From positions 62,001 to 126,000 of the forward strand of contig JBCBUC010000002.1 of NCBI GenBank assembly GCA_039818345.1: 64,000 nucleotides of DNA, written 5' to 3'. The notes under the pieces are model-generated. The model saw only the letters and a list, made by a program, of their open reading frames with translations, had not been told where the DNA came from and did no database searches. Position numbers and translations under genes: made by a program. The first letter of the stretch is position 1. Every line of letters begins with the position of its first letter. Shown here one piece after another: positions 16,038 through 24,953 of the stretch. Source of the stretch: Parvularcula sp039818345 (GTDB taxonomy: Bacteria > Pseudomonadota > Alphaproteobacteria > Caulobacterales > Parvularculaceae).

Positions 16038-17324
16038 GTGAGCCTGGCCGCAGCGCCCCTCAATCTTGCCCCGCGCCGTGACGATATCATCGTCATGAAG
16101 TTTGGTGGCACCTCGGTTGGCGATCCCGACCGGATCGAGCGTGTGGCGCGGCACGTGATGGCCGCGCGGGCCGAGGGGTTGAAGGTCTGCGTCACCGTGT
16201 CGGCGATGGCGGGGGAGACCAACCGCTTGGTGGAGCTGACCGAACGGCTAGGCGGCGGTGATGTCAGCCGCGAGGCTGATTATGACGCCGTGGTGGCGAG
16301 CGGTGAGCAGGTGACCGCTGGTCTTTTGGCCCTCACCTTGCGCCGAGAAGGATGCCCAGCGCGCAGCTTTCAAGGGTGGCAAGTGGGCCTTGCGACCGAT
16401 GCCGCCCATGGTGCGGCCAAGATCACCCATATCCCGCAAACCCATCTTCTTAGCGCCATGGACGGCGGTGAGGTCGCGGTGGTGGCAGGCTTTCAGGGCC
16501 TGACCGACGACCAGCGGATTTCCACCCTCGGACGCGGCGGTTCTGATACGACGGCTGTCGCGCTTGCGGCTGCCCTCGGCGCTGCGCGATGTGATATCTA
16601 TACGGATGTTGATGGTGTTTACACCACCGATCCTCGGATCGTGCCCGCTGCCCGCCGCCGCGACATCTTAAGTTACGAAGAGATGCTCGAGATGGCATCG
16701 GTCGGTGCGAAAGTGCTCCAGACACGGAGTGTTGGGTTGGGTATGGCCTATGGCGTGCCGATCCGCGTATTAAGCTCGCTTGCTGAACCCGGTGAGACCG
16801 ATAACGGTACACTGATCACCGGAGAGGACGAAATCATGGAACAAGAAGTCGTCACCGCCGTCGTGCCCTCCACGGGCGAAGCGAAGATCAGCCTTCTTGG
16901 TGTGCCCGACAAGCCGGGTCGCTCGGCGCTGATTTTCCGTATCCTGGCTGATGCGGGCATCAATATTGACATGATTGTGCAGAGCCCGGCGCGTCAGGGG
17001 GCAGAAGCCAATATGTCGTTCACTTTGAGCGAAAAAGACCGTGCGCGGGCGATGGAGATCCTGATCGAACGCAAACCCGATCTCGGTTACGATGACCTTA
17101 TGGCGAACCAAAATGTCGCCAAAGTGTCGGTCATCGGCATCGGCATGAAAAGCCATGCCGGTGTGGCTGCCAAAACCTTTGAGGTGCTCGCCGATCGCCA
17201 GATCAACATCGAGAATATTTCCACATCTGAGATCAAAATCAGCGTGTTGATCGCCGCAGAGTACACGGAGCTTGCCGTTCGGGCACTTCACGAAGCGTTT
17301 GGCCTAGGCGAAACGAAGGCGTAA
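16038..17324 (+). CDS. lysC: Aspartate kinase
   Basis: Phosphorylates aspartate, the first step to lysine, methionine, threonine and diaminopimelate for peptidoglycan. 428 residues. The kinase domain opens with VMKFGGTSVGDPDRIERVA (about 19-37); STLGRGGSDTTAVALAAAL at about 159-177 and DIYTDVDGVYTTDPR at about 183-197 are catalytic-site signatures. Two C-terminal ACT domains follow from about 270 (ISLLGVPDKPGRSALIF, then VSVIGIGMKSHAGVAAKTF), the site of allosteric feedback. The start is the GTG at 16038, preceded by GAAGGAAC; a start at the later ATG would cut off conserved N-terminal residues only slightly. ptsP follows after 10 bases, almost certainly in one transcript. Confidence 0.96.
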   Translation: MSLAAAPLNLAPRRDDIIVMKFGGTSVGDPDRIERVARHVMAARAEGLKVCVTVSAMAGETNRLVELTERLGGGDVSREADYDAVVASGEQVTAGLLALTLRREGCPARSFQGWQVGLATDAAHGAAKITHIPQTHLLSAMDGGEVAVVAGFQGLTDDQRISTLGRGGSDTTAVALAAALGAARCDIYTDVDGVYTTDPRIVPAARRRDILSYEEMLEMASVGAKVLQTRSVGLGMAYGVPIRVLSSLAEPGETDNGTLITGEDEIMEQEVVTAVVPSTGEAKISLLGVPDKPGRSALIFRILADAGINIDMIVQSPARQGAEANMSFTLSEKDRARAMEILIERKPDLGYDDLMANQNVAKVSVIGIGMKSHAGVAAKTFEVLADRQINIENISTSEIKISVLIAAEYTELAVRALHEAFGLGETKA

Positions 17325-17334
17325 GGACAGGGCC

Positions 17335-19611
17335 ATGAACCTTCCGCCCCGCACGGCGCCGACGCCGCGCGTGCTGCTCCGGCAGCTTCGCGAGGTGATG
17401 GCCGAAGAGTCCGATGCGCAAACGCGCCTCGATCATCTGGTTGAGGCGATCGCGCGCAACATGGTCGCCGATGTGTGCTCGATTTATGTGCGCCGTGCCG
17501 ACGATGCGCTTGAGCTGACCGCGACCGAGGGTTTGAGAAAAGATGCGGTGCACCAAACCCGTCTGGCTTGGACCGAAGGTCTCGTCGGGCTGGTGGCGAG
17601 GACGGGCCGCCCGATTAATCTCCAGCGAGCCAATCAGCATCCGGAATTCTCTTTCCGTGAGGAAACCGGTGAGCATGATTTGAACGCCTTTTTGGGTGTG
17701 CCGATCATCCGTTCGGGTAGCGTCATTGGTGTGCTCACAATCCAAAACCAAACCACCCGCGCTTATGTTGAGGATGAGATCGAAGCTTCGCAGATGGTCG
17801 CGACCGTCCTGGCTGAGATTATTTCATCGGAACGCTTCTTGTCCGAGCGTGAGGTCGCAGATGTCGAGGGCATCGTCCATGGGCCCGAGCATGCGCTTGG
17901 TACTGCGATTGTTCCAGGTGTCGTGCGCGGGGTCGTCTATCTTTTGCAGCCGCAGCGGATCACGCGGCAGGTGTTCTCCGACGATCTCGCCGCTGAACGC
18001 AAAAAGCTTTCTGACGGTATCGCCACCTTACAAAAATCCGTTGACGATATGATCGCGCAAGACCGGGCGCTGAGCAATATTAGCCGCGATGTCCTCGAGG
18101 TGTACCGGCTCTTTGCCTATGACCGTGGTTGGGCCCGCCGGATTGATGAAAAGATCATGGCTGGCCTCTCGGCTGAGGCCGCGGTGGAGCAAGTGCAGGC
18201 GGAAAACCGCACGCAAATGCGCAAGGCCGCCGACCCTTATCTCCGTGAGCGGATGCATGATCTTGATGATCTTTCGCGCCGCCTTTTGAAGACGTTGGGC
18301 GGCGAAGAGATTGAGCATCAACTGCCCGAGAATGCTATTGTCCTTGCAGAGACGTTGGGCCCTGCGGAGCTTTTGGAGCTTGATCGTTCCAAACTTGCGG
18401 GTCTGGTTTTGACCGAGGCGTCATCGAACAGCCATGCGGCGGTGGTCGCGCGGTCGCTCCGTCTACCCATGGTCAGCGGTGTGGGTGAAGTGATCGACAA
18501 GGCCGAGCCTGGTGATGATATCATCGTGGACGGTGCAACGGGCGAGGTCTATCTCCGTCCAACGTCCCAAGGCATCGAAACCTTTGAGGAAAAATTACGT
18601 ATCCGCTCGGAGCAGTTGGCGAAGTTTGCACAACGCAAGGACGAACAAGCGGTCACCCTAGATGGCGCATCCGTCGGTATCGAAATGAATGCGGGTCTCG
18701 TGATGGACCTTGGCTTGATGGAAGAGGTGGGCGCTGAAGGTGTTGGCCTTTTTCGGACAGAGCTTCAGTTCCTGGTCGGTCAAACCTTGCCCACCGTGAC
18801 CGAGCAGACGGAGTATTATCGTTCTGTCCTTGACGCGGCGGGGGAGAGCCGTGTTGTGTTCCGCACCGCTGATCTTGGTTCGGACAAACGCGCAGGTTAT
18901 ATGCATGGCCCGCTCGAAGCGAACCCGGCCATGGGGTGGCGGGGTCTTCGCATGGCCATTGATCGGGAAGGTCTTTTGCGGACCCAAATTCGCGCGTTGA
19001 TCGCAGCGGCCGATGGTCGGGCCTTAAGTATTCTTCTGCCGCTGGTAACGACGGTGGACGAACTCATCATTGCACGATCGATTATCGATAAGGAACTCCA
19101 GCGCGTCACAAAGCTAGAGCAGGCCCAGCCCAAGACCCTTGAGGTTGGGGCGATGGTTGAGATCCCATCGGCTGCTTGGGGCGCGCATAAACTCGCCGCG
19201 CATGCTGATTTCTTGTCCATTGGCGGGAATGATCTGGCGCAGTTCTTCTTTGCTGCGGACCGTGAGAGTGATCTTGTCTCCGCCCGCTATGATTATTTGA
19301 GTGCGGAGTTTCTGGATTTTCTCAAGACCGTGGTCGACAAAGGACACAGCCAAGGAACACCCGTTTCTTATTGCGGGGAACAGGCCGCCGACCCATTGAT
19401 GGCGATCGCACTCATCGCCATTGGCTGCGATCGCCTTTCTGTACCCGCGAGCGCGATCATGCCGCTTAAGGATATGGTGCGGTATATTGATCGATCTTTG
19501 CTCAGAGCAAGGATGGAAGCCCTCCTTGCTGAGGCGACGGATATGCCGCTGCGAGAACGCCTTCGTGCCGCGGCCAATGAGTTGAAGATCCCGCTTTACG
19601 CGGCGGTCTGA
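17335..19611 (+). CDS. ptsP: PEP-protein phosphotransferase PtsP (EI-Ntr)
   Basis: First enzyme of the nitrogen phosphotransferase relay: autophosphorylates from PEP and passes phosphate to NPr. 758 residues. An N-terminal GAF domain spans about 20-165 (DVCSIYVRRADDALELTATEG is its mid part, quoted to 20 residues elsewhere in the family), then the EI N-terminal and swivelling domain with the phosphorylated H367 in SSNSHAAVVARSL, then the TIM-barrel PEP domain with GVGLFRTELQFL, FRTADLGSDKRAGY and GGNDLAQFFFAADR. The GAF domain distinguishes it from sugar-PTS EI and in relatives senses glutamine. AAGGACAGGGCC precedes the ATG. Pairing with lysC ties nitrogen status to the aspartate family. Confidence 0.96.
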   Translation: MNLPPRTAPTPRVLLRQLREVMAEESDAQTRLDHLVEAIARNMVADVCSIYVRRADDALELTATEGLRKDAVHQTRLAWTEGLVGLVARTGRPINLQRANQHPEFSFREETGEHDLNAFLGVPIIRSGSVIGVLTIQNQTTRAYVEDEIEASQMVATVLAEIISSERFLSEREVADVEGIVHGPEHALGTAIVPGVVRGVVYLLQPQRITRQVFSDDLAAERKKLSDGIATLQKSVDDMIAQDRALSNISRDVLEVYRLFAYDRGWARRIDEKIMAGLSAEAAVEQVQAENRTQMRKAADPYLRERMHDLDDLSRRLLKTLGGEEIEHQLPENAIVLAETLGPAELLELDRSKLAGLVLTEASSNSHAAVVARSLRLPMVSGVGEVIDKAEPGDDIIVDGATGEVYLRPTSQGIETFEEKLRIRSEQLAKFAQRKDEQAVTLDGASVGIEMNAGLVMDLGLMEEVGAEGVGLFRTELQFLVGQTLPTVTEQTEYYRSVLDAAGESRVVFRTADLGSDKRAGYMHGPLEANPAMGWRGLRMAIDREGLLRTQIRALIAAADGRALSILLPLVTTVDELIIARSIIDKELQRVTKLEQAQPKTLEVGAMVEIPSAAWGAHKLAAHADFLSIGGNDLAQFFFAADRESDLVSARYDYLSAEFLDFLKTVVDKGHSQGTPVSYCGEQAADPLMAIALIAIGCDRLSVPASAIMPLKDMVRYIDRSLLRARMEALLAEATDMPLRERLRAAANELKIPLYAAV

Positions 19612-19614
19612 AAC

Positions 19615-20367
19615 CTACTGTCCCCTGAACATCTTTTTCACATCATCGGGCGCGAAGGGAAAAACGATCGTGTTTGTTTGATCACCGGCAATTTCTTGCA
19701 GCGTGTTGAGGTAGCGCAGCTGCATTGAGCCATCTTGCGACGCGAGCACCTGGGCTGCTTCGGCCAGCTTCGCAGCGGCTTGTTGCTCGCCTTCTGCGAG
19801 GATGACCTTCGCCCGCCGCTCCCGTTCGGCCTCAGCCTGACGGGCAATGGCGCGGATCATTGATTCGGCGACATCGACCCGCTTGATCTCAACATTGGCG
19901 ACTTTGATGCCCCACGCCTCGGTTTGATCATCGAGGATCTGTTGGATGTCCTTGTTGAGCTTATCGCGCTCTTGCAGCATTTCGTCGAGATCATGTTTGC
20001 CGAGCACGGAGCGAAGCGTCGTTTGCGCCAGCTGCGATGTGGCTTCCATAAAGTTCTCGACCTGCACGACCGCGCGCACCGCATCGATCACGCGGAAATA
20101 AATCACTGCGTTCACGTTGACCGAGACGTTGTCGCGGGAAATCACATCCTGCGGCGGAACGTCGGTCACGATCGTCCGCATATCGACTTTTCGCATTTGC
20201 TGGACCACCGGGATCAAAAGCACGATGCCTGGTCCCGCCGCGCGTCGCCCGACCTTACCCAGGGTGAAGATCACGCCCCGCTCATATTCGCGCAGGATCT
20301 TGAAGATCGCCTGGATGATGACAAAGCCTACGGCGAGAACAGGAACGAGAAGGGTCAAAGCGCCCAT
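19615..20367 (-). CDS. Slipin: SPFH/Band 7 (stomatin-like) membrane protein
   Basis: A 250-residue slipin of the prokaryotic stomatin type. A single N-terminal hydrophobic anchor (LTLLVPVLAVGFVIIQAIF at about 4-22) is followed by the Band 7 domain: REYERGVIFTLGKVGRRA, the typical DVPPQDVISRDNVSVNVNAV at about 89-108, and a helical region with MIRAIARQAEAERERRAKVI. Slipins form membrane-bound oligomers that organise microdomains and work with NfeD-type partners. Its ATG shares bases with the nfeD stop (TAATG), so the two are translationally coupled, the standard nfeD-slipin arrangement. Confidence 0.93.
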   Translation of the reverse strand: MGALTLLVPVLAVGFVIIQAIFKILREYERGVIFTLGKVGRRAAGPGIVLLIPVVQQMRKVDMRTIVTDVPPQDVISRDNVSVNVNAVIYFRVIDAVRAVVQVENFMEATSQLAQTTLRSVLGKHDLDEMLQERDKLNKDIQQILDDQTEAWGIKVANVEIKRVDVAESMIRAIARQAEAERERRAKVILAEGEQQAAAKLAEAAQVLASQDGSMQLRYLNTLQEIAGDQTNTIVFPFAPDDVKKMFRGQ

Positions 20368-21833
20368 TATCGGGTCTCCAATGGTCTAAGGGGGAGGCGG
20401 AAGCCAGGCTTTGCTGAGGCCTTACGCACCACCAGCACGAGGCCGTCAACTTCCTGAACTTTCACTTGGTCGCCGGGGCTTAGGGGCTGTTTTGATCGGG
20501 CACGCCAGCGTTCTCCATCAACGATGACCCAGCCCTCCTCGCCGTCCCATTCCTCGACCTTGCCGGTCCGGGCACGGATGGCCTCCTTGCCGATCAGTGG
20601 TCCATGGCCTCGGGATTTTACAATTTCCCAAAGAAGAAGGGCGACCAACAGGCCAGCAACCGCCATAAACCCAAAAATCAGCGAGAGGCTGACGCGGAAT
20701 TGATCGGGGAACAGATAATAAAGCCCGATACCGACTAGGGTCATGCCGGCTATCGCAGATAGCCCCGCCGACGCAACGAACGCCTCGAGCATGATCAAGA
20801 GAAAACCAAGGCCAATGACCGCGAGAAACAACCCGTTCTCGGGCAGCACCTGGAAGCTGTAAAAAGCGAGCAGCAAGCAAATCGCGCCGAAGACGCCAGG
20901 GAAGATCGAACCGGGGTTCCAAAGCTCGACGGTGATCCCAAGGGTCCCCAAGGAGAAGAGGATTGCAGCGACGTTTGGATCAGCAAAAAAGCCCAATATC
21001 CGTTCAAGCGTGGTCGGTTCGACCTCGACCACTGTCATGGTGCCGGTGTTGATGACGCGCGTACCGCTTGCGGTTTCTATCTCACGGCCATCAAGCATGA
21101 CGAGAAGTTCCGCCCGGTTCGGCGCAACGATCTCAATCACGCCGAGCTCGAGGGCCTCCGTCGCCGTGATGCTGGCCGAGGGCGGACGAACGGCCTTTTC
21201 GGCCCACTCGGCGTTTCGGCCGCGCAGCTCTGCCAACCCTTTGATGTAGGCGACAGCGTCCTCAATCACTTTGCCGCGTAAGGAAGCCTCGTTGGAGATA
21301 TCGACCGGCTCCTCGCTGGCTGGTTCTTCCGTTGGTTCTTCGCTTGCGTTGTCCGTCGCCTCGTCGTCGCTGGCGGGCTCTTCAACCGGTGGTTCAGGGA
21401 AGAGCGGTTCGCTTCCACCCCCACCGCCAAGTTCGATCGGCGTCGCTGAGCCGGTGTTGGTGGCGGGCGCCATGGCAGAAACATGCGCGGCGTACATGAT
21501 GTAGAGCCCAGCGCTTGCTGACCGTGCGCCTTGTGGGGCGACATAGGTCACCACCGGCGTCTCTGCCCCCAAGATCGACTGCACAATCGACTGCATGGAT
21601 GTGACAAGGCCACCGGGCGTGTCGATCTCGAGAATCACCACTTCATCGCCGCGTAGGTCAGCGGCGCCAATTTCTCTTTCCAGATAATTGGCAGCAGTGG
21701 GGGTGACGGGCCCTTTCAGCGTTAACACTGTTCCGCGGCTTGCGGCGTCCTGTGCGATCAGGCCCGGCGCCAAAAAGCCAAGCAATCCAAGCGCCACGAG
21801 GATCGTTCCTATTGCGCGAACCACATTCGTCAC
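20367..21833 (-). CDS. NfeD-family membrane serine protease (long form)
   Basis: About 488 residues. A signal-like helix (VVRAIGTILVALGLLGFLAPG) leads to a ClpP-like protease domain: GARSASAGLYIMYAAHVSA carries the catalytic serine, as in PH1510, and the lysine before VIEDAVAYIKGLAELRGRN is the likely partner of the Ser-Lys dyad. Four or five membrane helices follow, and a C-terminal OB domain ends with PGDQVKVQEVDGLVLVVRK. The long form cleaves the C-terminus of its slipin partner. An acidic Glu/Pro/Ser insert lies right after the catalytic region. I prefer the GTG at 21833 because GGGGAG is six bases upstream; 21836 and 21869 are alternatives. Confidence 0.9.
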   Translation of the reverse strand: MTNVVRAIGTILVALGLLGFLAPGLIAQDAASRGTVLTLKGPVTPTAANYLEREIGAADLRGDEVVILEIDTPGGLVTSMQSIVQSILGAETPVVTYVAPQGARSASAGLYIMYAAHVSAMAPATNTGSATPIELGGGGGSEPLFPEPPVEEPASDDEATDNASEEPTEEPASEEPVDISNEASLRGKVIEDAVAYIKGLAELRGRNAEWAEKAVRPPSASITATEALELGVIEIVAPNRAELLVMLDGREIETASGTRVINTGTMTVVEVEPTTLERILGFFADPNVAAILFSLGTLGITVELWNPGSIFPGVFGAICLLLAFYSFQVLPENGLFLAVIGLGFLLIMLEAFVASAGLSAIAGMTLVGIGLYYLFPDQFRVSLSLIFGFMAVAGLLVALLLWEIVKSRGHGPLIGKEAIRARTGKVEEWDGEEGWVIVDGERWRARSKQPLSPGDQVKVQEVDGLVLVVRKASAKPGFRLPLRPLETR

Positions 21834-21994
21834 CACGCTCTCCCCAATAATTTTTGTCGTATCTGACACAAGAACGGGACGCCAGAGGTTAACACTCAGG
21901 CAACCATCCGCTATTCATCAAAGTCTACCCATGGTATCGAACATGGGGTGGGAACTGAGGCCCGAAAAGGCCAAGCGCGCGAATTGGGGGCAGG

Positions 21995-22969
21995 ATGCAG
22001 ACGGGAGACACAGGTCTCAATCTGATCAAGGCTTACGAGGGCTATTCCTCAGCCCCGCGCCTCGACGATCGTCGAGGCGATGGCACCTATGTCGTGGGCT
22101 ATGGCCACCAGACGCAGCGGCCAATGCAGGACGTCAGCCAACGCGAAGCCACCAACCTGCTGATGGCTGATGTCGGCCCGATCGAGAAACTGCTGCGTGA
22201 TTCGGTACGCACGCCCCTCAACCAAAATGAGCACGATGCCTTGGTGTCGTTCGTCTTCAACATTGGCACCGACAACTTCAAACGCTCGACAGTCCTTAAG
22301 CGGCTGAATGAGGGCGATAAGCTTGGCGCGGCCGAGGCGTTTGAACGGTGGACCCGTGCCCGGGTCGACGGCAAATTGATGAAGCTCGATGGCCTTGTCC
22401 GCCGTCGCGCGGCCGAGAAATCCCTGTTCCTGATGCCGACAGACGCTGAGCTTGTGATCCCGACCTCAGAGGTGGCGCCGGCGGATGAGTGTGACGGCCA
22501 GGTGCTGGCACCGAGTGAGGTGACCCACGCACCGTTGGTGGACTTTGACAGCTACCGCAAAGACAAGGGTCGGGCGCTGACCCAAGATGAAATCGAGGGG
22601 CGTCTCTCCGCTCTTTATGCAGCAAGCCACGCACTCATGGGTGATCCCTCCAAAATGATTATCGCCAAGGCGGAAGAGCGTGAGGACATCGGCGTGACGG
22701 TCGGCGTCGTTCTCGCATCAATGCTGGCGGTGCTGCTGACCTTAATGGGCGGTGCATTGTTGCTCGACGCTTATGCCCCGGCGATGGCTGAACAGCTTGG
22801 CCTCTCGCGCCAATTGCTCTCACCCTTGGTGCAGGATCTGCCGCTTTGGATCCTCTCCATCGGGCTGGGGCTTTGCTATTTCCTCTTTTATATCCTCGCC
22901 AAACGTGCGTCGCGGCACAGCATGAAAAAGGCGCGGGCACAGGAGGTGGCGCGCGTCCGCGGACGATAG
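21995..22969 (+). CDS. GH24 lysozyme-type muramidase with C-terminal membrane anchor
   Basis: A 324-residue protein. Residues 5-145 form a phage-type GH24 lysozyme: AYEGY with E15, then D24/D25, then GTYVVGYGHQ with T31, matching the Glu-Asp-Thr arrangement of T4-like enzymes; LNQNEHDALVSFVFNIG and RRRAAEKSLFL are further family marks. A linker of about 90 residues leads to two membrane helices (about 235-258 and 282-302) and a basic tail. There is no signal peptide. GGGGGCAGG stands just before the ATG. It cuts MurNAc-GlcNAc bonds if it reaches the wall. With no prophage genes around, it appears domesticated. It heads a trio with DUF1489 and an unknown protein. Confidence 0.82.
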   Translation: MQTGDTGLNLIKAYEGYSSAPRLDDRRGDGTYVVGYGHQTQRPMQDVSQREATNLLMADVGPIEKLLRDSVRTPLNQNEHDALVSFVFNIGTDNFKRSTVLKRLNEGDKLGAAEAFERWTRARVDGKLMKLDGLVRRRAAEKSLFLMPTDAELVIPTSEVAPADECDGQVLAPSEVTHAPLVDFDSYRKDKGRALTQDEIEGRLSALYAASHALMGDPSKMIIAKAEEREDIGVTVGVVLASMLAVLLTLMGGALLLDAYAPAMAEQLGLSRQLLSPLVQDLPLWILSIGLGLCYFLFYILAKRASRHSMKKARAQEVARVRGR

Positions 22970-22975
22970 CGCCCT

Positions 22976-23398
22976 ATGACGGTCCATCTGATCAAGCTCG
23001 CGGCAGGCGCGACGGGTCTTGAAAGCCACGCGGCTTGGCAAAAAACGGTGTTTGAGCGCAACAAAGGCACCGCGCTTGAGGGCTATGTCCACCACGTCAC
23101 GCGCATGATGCCAAAGCGGGCCGAGGCCTTGCTCGATGGCGGCTCGCTTTTCTGGGTGATCAATGGCCTCGTGACGATCCGTCAGCAGATCATTCGCCTC
23201 GACGAATTGCGTACCGATGAGGGAAGGAAGTGCTGCATCGTGCTCGATCCCGAACGTGTGTTGGTGGCCCAAGTGCCGCGCAAAGCGTTTCAAGGCTGGC
23301 GTTACCTCGAGGCAAGCGATGCGCCCCCTGACCTTGACGCGGGCGGGTCGCAGGATCACCCCATCAGGGCAGAGCTTGCGGAACTCGGACTGCTATGA
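22976..23398 (+). CDS. DUF1489 family protein
   Basis: A 140-residue soluble protein of the DUF1489 family, found almost only in alphaproteobacteria. Diagnostic parts are HLIKLAAGATGLESHAAWQ at about 4-22, HVTRMMPKR at about 40-48, SLFWVINGLVTIRQQI at about 57-72 and VPRKAFQGWRYLEASDAP at about 102-119. No function has been assigned. It begins six bases after the lysozyme gene, and its stop overlaps the next start by four bases (ATGA), so all three are co-translated. Nothing in it suggests export or membrane attachment. Confidence 0.88.
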   Translation: MTVHLIKLAAGATGLESHAAWQKTVFERNKGTALEGYVHHVTRMMPKRAEALLDGGSLFWVINGLVTIRQQIIRLDELRTDEGRKCCIVLDPERVLVAQVPRKAFQGWRYLEASDAPPDLDAGGSQDHPIRAELAELGLL

Positions 23399-24219
23399 CC
23401 GACGAAGATCAAAACAAAGAGGCGGAACCCGCCGAAGAGGATGCGATGGCCCGTTTGAAAGAGCGACTGCAGGCCATTGGTTTGCCGCGCCTTGCGATTT
23501 CCACCGGGATCGTGGCCGCCGTTGGCGCCTTGGTCAGTTTCTTGGCCAAAGGCGACGAAGGCCTGGCACCTGATGCCGAGACCGCGGCACCGGTTGAGCC
23601 AGGCATCATGCTTTGCCACCCCGATCTCTTCACCACCGCCGATGGCTGCACCGATTTTGCGGCGCTGGCGGAGGGGGAGCGTTCCGATGTCCTTGCTCCA
23701 GGCGTGTTCCCGGGCCGTGCCTTTACAATGATTTCATCGACCGATGACGACGCGGCGCCGCGAGAGGTGGAGACATGCGCGACCTTCTCGCCGCTGAAGC
23801 GGGCAGGATGGGGCGGGCTGACCTCGTCGGATATGCGCCGGGAAGCACAGCTGGTTAGGGTTTGCGGTCTTTTGGTGATGGCGGGACGCGGAGAGCTGAC
23901 CCCTGATGCGTCGCCAATGGGCGCTGAATTATGGGCGCGGATCGATGGGCAAACGCTTCCAGACCTTGGAGAGGTTGGTTTTCCGGTAGAGCCAGGCATT
24001 GAAAAGGATCAAGATCCTCGGGTCTGGATTGCGAGAACGGACGCGGTAACCGGCCGGTTCGTGGATATCGCCATGGCAGACTTCGACGGTGATGGGACGG
24101 CGGAGCATCTGGTCGAATGGACCGTCATCGCCAATGGCGGCACGCTTGCTGCGCGCGGCTTTGGTATCGTGGCACCGCAAAGCGCCACGTTCACCATTGT
24201 TGATCCTTTTAGCGATTGA
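23395..24219 (+). CDS. Unknown membrane-anchored protein with an FG-GAP-like Asp motif
   Basis: I do not recognise this 274-residue protein. It has an acidic cytoplasmic N-terminus, one likely helix at about 31-51 (LAISTGIVAAVGALVSFLA), then a domain outside the membrane with four cysteines (in MLCHPDLF, DGCTDF, ETCATF and RVCGLL) that may form two disulfides. Near the C-terminus, DIAMADFDGDGTAEHLVEW resembles the calcium-binding loop of FG-GAP or VCBS repeats. It is coupled to DUF1489 and the GH24 lysozyme, which hints at a role at the wall, but that is inference from position only. A perfect hairpin follows its stop. Confidence 0.6.
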   Translation: MTDEDQNKEAEPAEEDAMARLKERLQAIGLPRLAISTGIVAAVGALVSFLAKGDEGLAPDAETAAPVEPGIMLCHPDLFTTADGCTDFAALAEGERSDVLAPGVFPGRAFTMISSTDDDAAPREVETCATFSPLKRAGWGGLTSSDMRREAQLVRVCGLLVMAGRGELTPDASPMGAELWARIDGQTLPDLGEVGFPVEPGIEKDQDPRVWIARTDAVTGRFVDIAMADFDGDGTAEHLVEWTVIANGGTLAARGFGIVAPQSATFTIVDPFSD

Positions 24220-24220
24220 T

Positions 24221-24241
24221 CGGCAACCAGATCGGTTGCCG
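24221..24241. terminator. Hairpin between convergent genes
   Basis: CGGCAACC (24221-24228) and GGTTGCCG (24234-24241) form a perfect 8-pair stem with a 5-base loop, two bases after the plus-strand stop and eight before the bactofilin stop on the other strand. There is no strong T run on either side, so it may work as a bidirectional, partly Rho-aided terminator. Confidence 0.55.
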
Positions 24242-24248
24242 AACCCAC

Positions 24249-24953
24249 TTAGCGCAGGTTGACCTTGCCCGAGAGGCCTTTGCCGTTCTGGCGGAGCGGA
24301 GGAAGTTTCGCAGCCGCTTCTGCCTTATCGGCAGGCTCTGCCGCGTTGTCCCGGCGAATAGGTTGAGCGTCTGCTGCCTGCTTGGCTTCTTGCTGGATAG
24401 GCGCTGGTTGTGCCTGACGAGGAGGGGCGACGGGAGCCGGCGCCAAATCGCGGGCCACCGGTGCGCTGCTCGATGAGCTCTTATCGTTCACCGGATCGTC
24501 CGAATGACGGCAATTGCCTTCAAAGCGTGCGCCCGCTTCGATCATCAGCGCGGTGTGAAGCACCTCGCCGCGCACCACTGACGTGGCCGTCAGCTCAACC
24601 CTGGTCGCGCGAATGACGCCATCAACGGCGCCAGCAACCTTGACCTTGTCAGCGATCACTTCGCCGCGCACTTCGGCGCCTTCGCCGATGACCAGGCCCT
24701 TGGCGTGAATGTCGCCGTCGATCTGTCCGTCAAACTGGACTTCACCTTCGGCATGGACTTCGCCGCGAATCGTCATATCAGCACTGATCAGGGATGGAAC
24801 GCCTGCCGATGCCGTCCGAGGCGCTTTTGTCTTAGCTGATGAGCGTGCATCAGCACGCCGTGAAAGCTGTTGGTCTTGAGTCACGAGACTTTGCTCCTCG
24901 AATTCGGGAAGTTGCCGCTCGTCGGACTTATCGCGTTTAGCTTTCGAAAACAT
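24249..24953 (-). CDS. Bactofilin (polymer-forming cytoskeletal protein)
   Basis: A 234-residue bactofilin. The core beta-helix domain is at about 70-165, with hexad-like glycine-hydrophobic repeats: MTIRGEVHAEGEVQFDGQID, GLVIGEGAEVRGEVIADKV and RVELTATSVVRGEVLHTALM. The N-terminus (MFSKAKRDK) is basic and the C-terminus is Pro/Ala/Gln rich. Bactofilins polymerise without nucleotides and recruit wall enzymes to defined sites, such as stalks or curved regions. The start is uncertain: ATG 24953 gives the usual MFSK opening; ATG 24998 has a good GAGGTGAT but lies deep in the upstream gene. The gene overlaps the M23 peptidase gene, a pairing seen across many bacteria. Confidence 0.92.
   Translation of the reverse strand: MFSKAKRDKSDERQLPEFEEQSLVTQDQQLSRRADARSSAKTKAPRTASAGVPSLISADMTIRGEVHAEGEVQFDGQIDGDIHAKGLVIGEGAEVRGEVIADKVKVAGAVDGVIRATRVELTATSVVRGEVLHTALMIEAGARFEGNCRHSDDPVNDKSSSSSAPVARDLAPAPVAPPRQAQPAPIQQEAKQAADAQPIRRDNAAEPADKAEAAAKLPPLRQNGKGLSGKVNLR

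Noticed and set aside
21995..22969. Prophage remnant around the lysozyme gene
   Set aside because: No integrase, capsid, tail or holin genes are near; flanking genes are core alphaproteobacterial genes.
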